DNA from: Paracoccus everestensis
GTDB taxonomy: Bacteria; Pseudomonadota; Alphaproteobacteria; Rhodobacterales; Rhodobacteraceae
Assembly (NCBI RefSeq): GCF_021491915.1
Contig: NZ_CP090836.1
Span: forward strand, 216,001 to 280,000
Direction: 5' to 3'
DNA: 64,000 nucleotides
Both the position numbers and the translations under genes were made by a program. Positions 25,074-32,523 of this stretch are shown here, in pieces (position 1 is the stretch's first letter; each line of letters starts with the position of its first letter). The notes below the pieces were generated by a model. The model was not told the DNA's origin. It saw only the letters and a list, made by a program, of their open reading frames with translations, and did not search any database.

Positions 25074-26492
25074 ATGAGCCAGTCGGTCTGCATCATCCCC
25101 CTCCGTTTGCAAGACCCGCGTTATGCGGCGCTGCGCCAGAGGTTGTTCGATGGGCAGCGCGAGGCGGCAAGGCTCTGGAACGATTGCGTGGCCTGGCATT
25201 ACGAGCAGCGTGCGGCTGGCGGGCGCTGGCCCGGCAAGGCCGAGATTCATGCCTTCAGCAAGGGGCGTTATGCGCTCCACTCCCAGGTCGTGCAGCGAAC
25301 GGCATATCGGCTTTTGGCCAATATCGACGCGACAATGGAGCGGCGCCGCAGGGAGCCGTCAGCGCGCCGGTGGCTGAAGCTGCCCTGGCGCGAGAAGCTC
25401 TTTCAGCCGCTGTCCTGGCCGGCCCAGGCCGTCCGATATGATGCCGAGGCGCAGCGGATGATCCTGCCGATGGGGCGGGGACGTCCGTCGATTGTGCTGA
25501 ACGGGCTTAGGCTTGATCCTGGCCATGTCGGCGCGGTGTCAATCGTCTGGGGCCATCCCGGCTACGAGCTGCATGTTTCGGCGCCCGACGAGCGAGCGCC
25601 TGAGGCGCCATGGAATGGCCGGGCGGCGATCGACCTCGGCATCATCCATCATTCGACCATTGCCGATGACGCGGGACATGCGCTCGTGGTCAGCGGTCGC
25701 GGCATCCGGGCGATCAAGCGGCACCGCGGCAAGAAGCTGCGGCAGCTGGCGCGGCGGCAGTCGCGATGCGAAAAGCACTCGCGGCGCTGGAAGAAGATCC
25801 AGGCCCGCAAGGACAAGCTGCGGGCCCGCGTGAAGCGGCAGGACCGCGATCTGCGTCACAAGGCCACGCGGTTGATCATCGACTGGTGCATCCGTCGCGG
25901 CATCGGTGAGATCTATATCGGCAATCCCTGCGGGATTCAGGGAGGAAGCGGGCGCAAGCAGAACCGCAGGACCTCCCAGTGGGAGATGGGGGCGGATATC
26001 CGCTACCTGTCCGAGAAAGCGAAGAAGGCCGGCATTCGGAGCTCCGATGGGGACGAGCGTGGAGCGTCTTCCCATTGTCCCGAATGCCGGCGCCGTCGCA
26101 AGGTAAGGGGGCGTGATTGGCGCTGCCCTGATTGCGGCTTCACAGGCCACAGGGATGTGGTCGGAGCGGTCAACATGCACCGCTTGGCCTTCGGCACCAA
26201 AGTCACCTTTCCGCGTCGTTCCGATGTGACGTATCTGCGCCCGGGTTCGCTGCGCAAGCCGCGGCCCGCAAGCAGTATTCGCCTAGACACGGGCCTTTCC
26301 GGCGAGGTCTTCCTGATCCGGTCTGAAGCTTTCTCCAAACCTTCCCTATCGGCACCGCCAGGTCGAAAGACCTCGCGGGAGCGTAAGCTCCATGCCGCGT
26401 CAGCGGTTAGGCACTGGAAAAGAAACCCACCCAGTTCACTGGGCGGGGAGTGTCATCACCAATCTCAGTTCAGCGGACCCATCAGCGGATAA
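25074..26492 (+). CDS. tnpB: TnpB RNA-guided nuclease of the IS605 family, RuvC glutamate apparently relocated
   Basis: A 472-codon frame. The RuvC-I Asp is D187 in AIDLGI. At the normal RuvC-II position the sequence reads IYIGNPCGI, with G283 where the catalytic Glu usually stands. E328 in GDERGASSHCPEC, about 45 residues later, is the likely replacement. The zinc finger is CPEC...CPDC and the RuvC-III Asp is D361 in TGHRDVVGAVNM. TnpB cuts DNA next to the element's target motif using an omega RNA transcribed from the right end. The frame has no stop before the element ends, so its last ~50 codons read through the RNA scaffold and past the tip; the functional domain ends near residue 370. 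Confidence 0.87.
   Translation: MSQSVCIIPLRLQDPRYAALRQRLFDGQREAARLWNDCVAWHYEQRAAGGRWPGKAEIHAFSKGRYALHSQVVQRTAYRLLANIDATMERRRREPSARRWLKLPWREKLFQPLSWPAQAVRYDAEAQRMILPMGRGRPSIVLNGLRLDPGHVGAVSIVWGHPGYELHVSAPDERAPEAPWNGRAAIDLGIIHHSTIADDAGHALVVSGRGIRAIKRHRGKKLRQLARRQSRCEKHSRRWKKIQARKDKLRARVKRQDRDLRHKATRLIIDWCIRRGIGEIYIGNPCGIQGGSGRKQNRRTSQWEMGADIRYLSEKAKKAGIRSSDGDERGASSHCPECRRRRKVRGRDWRCPDCGFTGHRDVVGAVNMHRLAFGTKVTFPRRSDVTYLRPGSLRKPRPASSIRLDTGLSGEVFLIRSEAFSKPSLSAPPGRKTSRERKLHAASAVRHWKRNPPSSLGGECHHQSQFSGPISG
26340..26455 (+). ncRNA. Omega RNA (TnpB guide RNA scaffold) at the element's right end
   Basis: It overlaps the 3' end of tnpB. Two GNRA-capped hairpins stand close together: AGGTC-GAAA-GACCT at 26360-26373 and GGAGC-GTAA-GCTCC at 26378-26391. 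They are followed by GCCGCGTCAGCGGTTAGGC, which can form further stems or a pseudoknot, and then the right-end hairpin. This order matches known IS605 omega RNA scaffolds. The guide would be the bases just outside the right tip. The 5' boundary is not visible. Confidence 0.72.
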
Positions 26493-26797
26493 CGCCCGTC
26501 CTCGAAGTCACCGAACATCTCCTCGACCTCGGGGTGATCCAGCGGCTCTCCCGAATGATCGGGCACCAGGTTCTGTTCCGAGACATAGGCGACATAATAG
26601 GTCGCCTCGGTTTCGGCATACAGGTGATAGAAGGGCTGATCCTTGGCTGGACGCACGTCCTCGGGGATCGAATCATACCATTCCTGGGTATTGGCGAATT
26701 CAGGATCGACATCGAAGATCACCCCGCGAAAAGGCCTGTTGCGGTGGCGAACCACCTGGCCCAGGCCGTATTTGGCGATGCGATGCTGTCCGTACAT
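26465..26797 (-). CDS. hspQ: Heat-shock protein HspQ
   Basis: A 110-residue HspQ/YccV-type protein, a hemimethylated-DNA-binding-fold factor that acts as a specificity-enhancing factor for Lon in enterics. It starts MYGQHRIAKYGLGQVVRHRN, then PFRGVIFDVDPEF and YHLYAETEATYYVAYVSEQNL, all conserved. I chose the ATG at 26797, with GGAAGA upstream, over an earlier in-frame codon near 26908. The stop is only about 10 bases from the IS605 right end. No heat-shock promoter is evident. Confidence 0.9.
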   Translation of the reverse strand: MYGQHRIAKYGLGQVVRHRNRPFRGVIFDVDPEFANTQEWYDSIPEDVRPAKDQPFYHLYAETEATYYVAYVSEQNLVPDHSGEPLDHPEVEEMFGDFEDGRYPLMGPLN

Positions 26798-26918
26798 AGA
26801 TCTTCCATAAGGCTTCAGGGCCGGTCTGACTGGCGTTTTAATCCGATACGCCGATTCTGTCCATCGGATCGCCAGCATTTGCACGATTTCCTGGGGCAAG
26901 CGCGCCACAGGACCAAGC

Positions 26919-27383
26919 CTACCGGGCGGGATTGCCCGTCATGTCCCCGGCCAGCAGCGGCACGGTGGACATCGACATCTTGGCCGAGCCTTCGTTCAAC
27001 TCGCTCGCATGGGCCAGATAGACCAGCACCCGGTTTTCCGCATCATAGATGCGCTTGACCCGCAAGGACTTGAACAACAACGACCGCCCTTCGCTGAACA
27101 CGTCCTCGGGCCTGCCCGGGCGCAGGGCGCTGACATCGACCGGACCGGTGCGGGCGCATTGGATGGCGCTGTTCGAGGGATCCTCGAACCAGTTGCCCTG
27201 GCTGAGGCGGTCCAGGACCGAACGCTCGAAATAGGCCAGGTGGCAGGTCACGCCGCCCACATCGGGATCGGCGATCGCCTCGATCACGATGTCGTTCCCA
27301 ACCCAGTCGACGCCGACCTGAGCGATTTCCCTGGCCTGGGCCAGAGCCGGCATCATCAGCAGGGCGGCGGCGATCATTCGCAT
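26919..27383 (-). CDS. creA: CreA family periplasmic protein
   Basis: A 154-residue protein with a signal peptide (MRMIAAALLMMPALAQA, cleavage after AQA). The mature part has the family sequence VGVDWVGNDIVIEAIADPDV, GVTCHLAYFERSV and a second Cys in IQCARTGPVD that could form a disulfide. Function is unknown. The start overlaps the end of the phosphoesterase gene by 10 bases, so the two are co-transcribed. Confidence 0.85.
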   Translation of the reverse strand: MRMIAAALLMMPALAQAREIAQVGVDWVGNDIVIEAIADPDVGGVTCHLAYFERSVLDRLSQGNWFEDPSNSAIQCARTGPVDVSALRPGRPEDVFSEGRSLLFKSLRVKRIYDAENRVLVYLAHASELNEGSAKMSMSTVPLLAGDMTGNPAR

Positions 27384-28111
27384 GGCAGATCCTTTGGTTC
27401 CAGGGGGATGCGGCCCGCATCGGTCAGCAGATGCACCGCGTCCTTTTCGATCACCACCGCGCAAAGCGGCCGGCCGTAAGCCGCGCCGCCATCCACGTTC
27501 AGGCGGTTGCCGTAATGGGTGGCGGTCTGGATCGCGGTATGGCCATGAACCACCAGCGGCCCGTGGTCCTGCGGGCTGTTCAGGAAACCCTGCCGGATCC
27601 AGACCAGATCCTCCTCGGCCTGGTCTTGCAGGTCGACTCCGGGCCGGATGCCCGCATGGACGACCAAGGCCAATGGATGCAGAAAATACAGCGGCAGCGA
27701 CGCCAGATAGGCGATATGACCCGCAGGCACCGCACGCCTGGCCTGGTCCAGCATCCGGTCCGGGGACACCGCTGTGTCCACTCCATAGGATTGCAGCGTT
27801 TCCGGCGCCCCCAGACCTGAATGCAGGGTCCAGTGCAGCCTGGAACTCAGCCCCGGATCGACCCAATCGGGCTGCAGCAGATATTGCGGCAGAAAGCGGT
27901 CGTGGTTGCCGCGCGTGACAATCCAGGGACGTCCCCGGTCCCGGCCCGTCATCAGGTAGTCAACGACACCGCGCGAATCCGGTCCCCGGTCGATCAGGTC
28001 GCCCACATGGGCGATCAGCGCATCGGACCCGCCATCGCGGAAGATGCGGTCATGCGCGGCCTTGAGCTGGTCCAGATGCCCATGGACATCGCCAATGACG
28101 TAAAGCCGCAT
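27374..28111 (-). CDS. Metallophosphoesterase (Ser/Thr protein phosphatase-like)
   Basis: A 245-residue calcineurin-fold enzyme. The metal-binding motifs appear in order: YVIGDVHGHLDQL, HVGDLIDRGPDSRGVVDYL, VTRGNHDRF, and VVHGHTAIQ near the C-terminus. This is the lambda-phosphatase/PrpA-like group, acting on phosphoproteins or dinucleotide polyphosphates. Start at 28111 (MRLYVIGD). The upstream gene serA is separated by a terminator, so this gene and creA form their own unit. Confidence 0.88.
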   Translation of the reverse strand: MRLYVIGDVHGHLDQLKAAHDRIFRDGGSDALIAHVGDLIDRGPDSRGVVDYLMTGRDRGRPWIVTRGNHDRFLPQYLLQPDWVDPGLSSRLHWTLHSGLGAPETLQSYGVDTAVSPDRMLDQARRAVPAGHIAYLASLPLYFLHPLALVVHAGIRPGVDLQDQAEEDLVWIRQGFLNSPQDHGPLVVHGHTAIQTATHYGNRLNVDGGAAYGRPLCAVVIEKDAVHLLTDAGRIPLEPKDLPCE

Positions 28112-28124
28112 CACCGCCCCGCTG

Positions 28125-28159
28125 CAAGAAAGCCGCGCCCCTGACTAAGGGGACGCGGC
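28125..28159 (-). terminator. Rho-independent terminator after serA
   Basis: On the minus strand GCCGCGTCCCC pairs with GGGGCGCGGC around a 7-base loop (one bulged base), followed by TTTCTTG. It lies between the serA stop at 28167 and the phosphoesterase start at 28111. Confidence 0.75.
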
Positions 28160-28166
28160 GGGATCG

Positions 28167-29756
28167 TCAAACCTCGAACTGCAGGCGGCGGGCTTGCAGG
28201 AACTTGCCGGTGTTCTGCAAACCGGCCAGGGCCTCGTCGCTGATGGGTTCGTCCAGATACAGGATCGCGATGGCGTCATTGCCCTCGGCCGACCGGCCCA
28301 GGGTAAAGTTCGCGATGTTCACGCCCAGATCGCCCAAGGTCATGCCAAGCGCGCCGATCACGCCCGGCACGTCCTTGTTGCGGGTATAAAGCATATGCCG
28401 CCCGACCTCGGCATCGATGGTAATGCCGCGGATCTGGATAAAGCGCGGCTTGCCATCGCTGAAGACCGTGCCCCCGATGGACCTTTCGCGCGTGTCGGTG
28501 ACGACCGTCAGCTTGATATAGCCTTCGAAGACGCCCGCCTTGTCCTGGGTGGTGGTGGCCACCTGCACGCCGCGTTCCTTGGCCATCACCGGGGCCGAGA
28601 CCATGTTCACGTCCGGGTTCGTGGCCTTCATCACGCCCGCGATGACCGAGGCGTTCAGCGCGTTCAGGTTCATCGTGGACGCAACGCCGTCATACAGCAC
28701 GTTGATCGCCTTGATCGGCTCGTCCGTCATCTGGCCCACAAAGGCGCCCAGATGGCCCGCCAGCTTGATCCACGGCCCCATCACCGCAGCTTCCTCGGCC
28801 GTGACCGAGGGCATGTTCAGCGCGTTCTGCACCGCGCCGGTCAGCAGGTAATCCGACATCTGTTCGGCCACTTGCAGAGCCACGTTTTCCTGCGCTTCGG
28901 TGGTGGAGGCGCCCAGATGCGGGGTGACGACCACGTTGGGCAGGTTGAACAGCGGGCTTTCGGTTGCCGGTTCCACAGCAAACACATCGAAGGCGGCCCC
29001 TGCGACGCGACCGTCCTTCAGCGCCTCGGCCAAGGCTTCCTCATCGACCAGGCCGCCACGGGCGCAGTTGATGACGCGGACGCCGGGCTTCAGCTTTGCA
29101 ATGGCCTCGCGCGACAGGATGTTCTTCGTCTTTTCGGTCAGCGGCACATGGAAGGTGATGAAATCCGCACGGCCCAGCAGATCGTCCAGTTCGACCTTGG
29201 TCACGCCGATCTCCTTGGCGCGCTCGGGCGACAGGAAGGGGTCATAGGCCAGCACCTTCATGTGCAGCCCCAGGGCGCGATCAATGACGATCGACCCGAT
29301 ATTGCCCGCGCCGATCACGCCCAGGGTCTTGTTGAACAGCTCGACCCCCATGAAGCGGTTCTTTTCCCACTTCCCGGCATGGGTGCTGGCCGATGCCTCG
29401 GGCAACTGCCGGGCCACGGCGAACATCATGGCAATGGCGTGTTCTGCGGTGGTCACGCTGTTGCCGAAAGGCGTGTTCATCACGATCACGCCCTTTTTCG
29501 ACGCGGCCGGAATGTCCACATTGTCGACCCCGATCCCGGCCCGGCCGATCACCTTGAGGTTGGGCGCAGTTTGCAACAGCTTTTCGGTGACCTTTGTCGC
29601 GGACCGGATCGCCAGCCCGTCATATTGCCCGATCACTTCGGCCAGCTTTTCCTTGTCCTTGCCCAGGTCGGGCAGGTAATCGACCTCGACGCCGCGGTCA
29701 CGAAAGATCTGAACGGCGGATTCCGACAGCTTGTCGGACACAAGAACCTTCGGCAT
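28167..29756 (-). CDS. serA: D-3-phosphoglycerate dehydrogenase
   Basis: A 529-residue long-form SerA, first step of serine synthesis. The NAD-binding motif is TLGVIGAGNIGSIVIDRAL. Catalytic residues are in INCARGGLVDEEAL (Arg), the Glu of AFDVFAVEPA and the His of VVTPHLGAST. An intervening ASB domain (~residues 320-450) and a C-terminal ACT domain (YTRNKDVPGVIGALGMTLGD) suggest serine feedback. It lies downstream of serC on the same strand, 103 bases apart, with a dispersed hairpin repeat between. Confidence 0.96.
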   Translation of the reverse strand: MPKVLVSDKLSESAVQIFRDRGVEVDYLPDLGKDKEKLAEVIGQYDGLAIRSATKVTEKLLQTAPNLKVIGRAGIGVDNVDIPAASKKGVIVMNTPFGNSVTTAEHAIAMMFAVARQLPEASASTHAGKWEKNRFMGVELFNKTLGVIGAGNIGSIVIDRALGLHMKVLAYDPFLSPERAKEIGVTKVELDDLLGRADFITFHVPLTEKTKNILSREAIAKLKPGVRVINCARGGLVDEEALAEALKDGRVAGAAFDVFAVEPATESPLFNLPNVVVTPHLGASTTEAQENVALQVAEQMSDYLLTGAVQNALNMPSVTAEEAAVMGPWIKLAGHLGAFVGQMTDEPIKAINVLYDGVASTMNLNALNASVIAGVMKATNPDVNMVSAPVMAKERGVQVATTTQDKAGVFEGYIKLTVVTDTRERSIGGTVFSDGKPRFIQIRGITIDAEVGRHMLYTRNKDVPGVIGALGMTLGDLGVNIANFTLGRSAEGNDAIAILYLDEPISDEALAGLQNTGKFLQARRLQFEV

Positions 29757-29804
29757 GTCATTTATCCTTGCAGGGGCGCCCGGGCAAAGCCGCGCCGACG
29801 CCAT

Positions 29805-29853
29805 GTTTCTTCTTCAGAAAAATATCCCGGGGGTCCGGGGGCAGCGCCCCCGG
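29805..29853 (-). repeat. Dispersed GC-hairpin repeat, intergenic copy (serC-serA)
   Basis: On the minus strand it reads GGGGGCGCTGCCCCC (hairpin), then GGACCCCCGGGATATTT and TGAAGAAGAAA. The copy at 50254-50297 matches this order nearly base for base. It lies between serC and serA, where the hairpin may also moderate read-through. Confidence 0.75.
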
Positions 29854-29859
29854 CTCAGC

Positions 29860-31008
29860 CTAGGCTTGCGCAGCCAACTCGGCGCGATAAGCCCATTCGA
29901 TCCAAGGCATCAGTGCCGCGACATCGGATGCCTCGACCGTCGATCCGCACCAGATCCGCAAGCCCGCCGGTGCGTCGCGATAGGCGCCCGCATCCAGGGC
30001 GACGCCTTCCTTTTCCAGCCGCTTGGCCACGGCCTTTGCGAAAGCCGCGCCGTCCCTGATGGACGGATCGGTAAAGCGCAGGCAGACGCTGGTGTTGGAC
30101 GCCGTTGCCGGATCGGCGGCCAGATCGGCGATCCAGTCCTTGTCCGCGATAAAGTCGCGCACGGCGGCAGCATTGGCATCGGCCCGGGCGATCAGTGCCT
30201 TAACGCCGCCCAGCGACTGCGCCCATTTCAGCGCGACCAGGTAATCCTCGACCGCCAGCATGGACGGCGTGTTGATCGTCTCGCCCTTGAAGATGCCCTC
30301 GATCAGCTTGCCGCCCTTGGTCAGGCGGAAGATCTTGGGCAGCGGCCAGGCAGGGGTGTAAGTTTCCAGCCGTTCCACCGCGCGGGGCGACAGGATCAGC
30401 ATCCCATGCGCGCCCTCGCCGCCCAAAACCTTCTGCCAGCTGAAGGTCACGACATCCAGCTTGTCGAAGGGCAGGTCCATGGCGAAGGCGGCGCTTGTCG
30501 CGTCGCAGATGGTCAGGCCGGCGCGGTCCGCCGGGATCGCATCGCCATTCGGGACGCGCACGCCGCTGGTGGTGCCGTTCCAGGTGAAGATGACATCCTT
30601 GTCGAAATCGACCTGCGCGAAGTCAACGATCCTGCCATAATCGGCCTTGCGGACCGTCGCATCCAGCTTCAGCTGCTTGACAGCATCGGTGACCCAGCCT
30701 TCGCCAAAGCTTTCCCAGGCCAGCATCTCGACGGGGCGGGCGCCCAGCAGGGACCACATCGCCATCTCGACCGCGCCGGTGTCGGAGCCGGGGACGATGC
30801 CGATGCGGTAATCGGCGGGAACGCCCAAGACCTCGCGCGTGAGGTCAATCGCCTCGGCCAACTTCGCCTTGCCAACGGCGGCACGATGCGAGCGGCCCAG
30901 GGGCGCGTCCAACAGAAGGTCCAAATTGTAATGAGGAATCTTGGCGCAAGGGCCAGAAGAAAAGCGCGGGTTTGCCGGGCGCGCCACCGGGGTCGTCAGA
31001 TCTTTCAT
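29860..31008 (-). CDS. serC: Phosphoserine aminotransferase (long alphaproteobacterial form)
   Basis: A 382-residue class-V PLP aminotransferase converting 3-phosphohydroxypyruvate to phosphoserine. The N-terminus [15 protein letters not shown] is typical of this SerC branch. The PLP lysine lies in [19 protein letters not shown], with the cofactor Asp in [14 protein letters not shown]. With serA downstream it makes the first two steps of serine synthesis adjacent. The ATG at 31008 follows a leader with hairpins. serB is not in this window. Confidence 0.95.
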   Translation of the reverse strand: MKDLTTPVARPANPRFSSGPCAKIPHYNLDLLLDAPLGRSHRAAVGKAKLAEAIDLTREVLGVPADYRIGIVPGSDTGAVEMAMWSLLGARPVEMLAWESFGEGWVTDAVKQLKLDATVRKADYGRIVDFAQVDFDKDVIFTWNGTTSGVRVPNGDAIPADRAGLTICDATSAAFAMDLPFDKLDVVTFSWQKVLGGEGAHGMLILSPRAVERLETYTPAWPLPKIFRLTKGGKLIEGIFKGETINTPSMLAVEDYLVALKWAQSLGGVKALIARADANAAAVRDFIADKDWIADLAADPATASNTSVCLRFTDPSIRDGAAFAKAVAKRLEKEGVALDAGAYRDAPAGLRIWCGSTVEASDVAALMPWIEWAYRAELAAQA

Positions 31009-31075
31009 GACTAGCCTTCCAGCTAAAAGCCCTTCGTTGGGGAAGGGTGTCCCGCCGCCGGGAATACTTCCCCCC
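31009..31075 (-). promoter_or_regulatory. Structured serC leader, candidate serC-type RNA motif
   Basis: Reading towards the serC start, CCCTTC and GAAGGG (31030-31047) form a 6-bp hairpin, followed by a small TAGC/GCTA hairpin (31012-31025) that ends about 4 bases before the ATG and could mask the ribosome site. A conserved leader motif before serC is known in Alphaproteobacteria. I cannot confirm the match without a covariance search. Confidence 0.35.
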
Positions 31076-31199
31076 TGAAAATACTGCAATAGAAAAAGAC
31101 GCTTCGCGCTCGACCGTGCAGGTTCTGACGTCAAGATGCAGAACGATACCAAAACCGTGGAGGATGATTCGCACAGGCTGTTCTTCGGGCGTTCCCGCC

Positions 31200-31364
31200 G
31201 AAAATTATGGCCTCAGTGCGCTGACGGGGCGACCTGGCCGCCTTCGCGTGTTCTCCGATGCAGAAATCCAGTTCTGCTTGATGGTAAAGGTGCTCTTTGG
31301 TCTACCTCTTCTGCAAATCACGGGCATGGTGTCCGGCATCCTAGAGATGGCAGGACTCGAGTAG
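31200..31364 (+). pseudogene. IS5-family transposase remnant (N-terminal piece)
   Basis: The frame encodes GRPGRLRVFSDAEIQFCLMV then KVLFGLPLLQITGMVSGILE, which matches the N-terminal DUF4096-like part of IS5-group transposases (RGRxxxFSDAAIQxCLxxKVLFGLxLRQTTGM). It stops at 31362-31364 after AGLE; the catalytic domain and element ends are absent. The first of many scars in the 31-43 kb island. Confidence 0.72.
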
Positions 31365-32523
31365 CGAGAACCAAAATTTTTTACGCTGAACGCGCTCGGT
31401 AAACCGTCGAGCGGTTCACACTACGTAAGCATATACAATTATGGTTTTTCTTGTAGATTTTCTGGAGCTGGGAACAGGAACACGCAAACATAATCTACTG
31501 TTTCCGCGGCGCTGAGGAAGATCGAGCATCCTTCCTCCTTAATGTGGTCATTGACGGTGGATCTGTCTTGGTGGGCGTCTGCCTGCGGATCACCTATCGC
31601 TGCCGACATTGGAGGCGTATGTAGTCGATTTCCTGCGCATGGCGAACGAATAAGAGAGGCGGCTGATCTGCGATACCCATGGACGTGCTCTGGGGCGCAT
31701 GGCACGGACCTGGTCGCCGCCGGAGGGCCTGAGCTTTCTGCGGGGAGGTTTGTGCCGTGGTGCGGTGGCGCAAGGCGGACAATAAGGAGGAGTTCCGCGC
31801 TCACCTGCGCAGGGATGTCTGGAAAATGGTGCTGCCGGAGCTCGTGTATGGCCAGCCGCCGCAAGTGAAGCAATAACGTCGTAATTGAGGTTGTCCCTGT
31901 CACCGGGAATGATGTGCTCAAGAACGTGCACCGTTCGGGCGCTTGTCGATGATGAGGATCTCGGTTCCAAATATAAGAACCGGCAGTCGCTCCTAGGAAA
32001 CGTCATTTCCAGGAAAAGTCATCGAACTGTTGGACCGTTGGACCGTCTGGATGACCATTCGAGGCACCGCTGCAAATCTGCCATGGTTTGCCTGGAGAGG
32101 TGGGCCCCGTGCCGAGCGGATTGGTGACATGCTGGAATATCGAACCGCCATGCCGCCACCATTTCCAGGAAGGTTGGTGTATTCAGGGGTTGATCTGCCT
32201 CCAGGCAGGCAATCACCAACGGAAACGTCGCGGCTCAGATCGGGAACTCGTCCAGCGACTTTCCCGCCTCCAAGACCTCGGCAATCTAGCCCTGCTTTCG
32301 TCCCCAACCTGTCCGGGTCAAGGTGGATGTTCCAGATGGCGGTATTCAGGCCTCGGCCTGAGCCCGTCTCGCCGGCTGAGCCGCAATCATTCTCGCCACG
32401 GAAGAAAACCCACGGCCTTGGCCATCTCTGAGGCTTTGGCGATCGCCTTTTTCATTCGACGGCTTTCGACTCCGGCAATAGTGGCTGCAGATTTCCCATG
32501 GCTGTGCTTCAGTTATTCCAGCG
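31365..32523. other. Island spacer without a convincing gene
   Basis: About 1.16 kb with lower GC than the core and short open frames on both strands, none of which I recognise. The best small candidates are a 39-codon frame at 31757-31876 (plus; GGGGAGG before GTG) and a 66-codon frame at 32019-32219 (minus, containing FLEMVAAWRFDIPACHQ). They look like decayed gene fragments, or noise. Confidence 0.5.
31757..31876 (+). CDS. Small hypothetical ORF (39 aa)
   Basis: GTG start with GGGGAGG nine bases upstream. The product is charged (RWRKADNKEEFRAHLRRDVW) and ends LVYGQPPQVKQ. The codon composition looks more like coding sequence than the surroundings, but I recognise no family. It could be the tail of a decayed gene. 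Confidence 0.3.
   Translation: MVRWRKADNKEEFRAHLRRDVWKMVLPELVYGQPPQVKQ

Larger units (their letters stand above)
24578..26455. mobile_element. IS200/IS605-family element with divergent tnpA and tnpB
   Basis: The two ORFs point away from each other, a common IS605 layout. The left end has a small hairpin at 24581-24599 (AGGGCT/AGCCTT with a 3-base loop) overlapping the tnpA stop. The right end has a bulged hairpin at 26426-26447 (CCCAG-TTCA-CTGGG core) just outside the omega-RNA scaffold. These elements transpose as single strands, make no target duplication and have no inverted termini, so exact tips are estimates. It sits between two convergent genes (anti-sigma kinase and hspQ) and disrupts neither. 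Confidence 0.85.

Noticed and set aside
31439-31921. A 160-codon minus-strand ORF in the island
   Set aside because: No family resemblance. Short frames on both strands compete over the same bases, so none is convincing.
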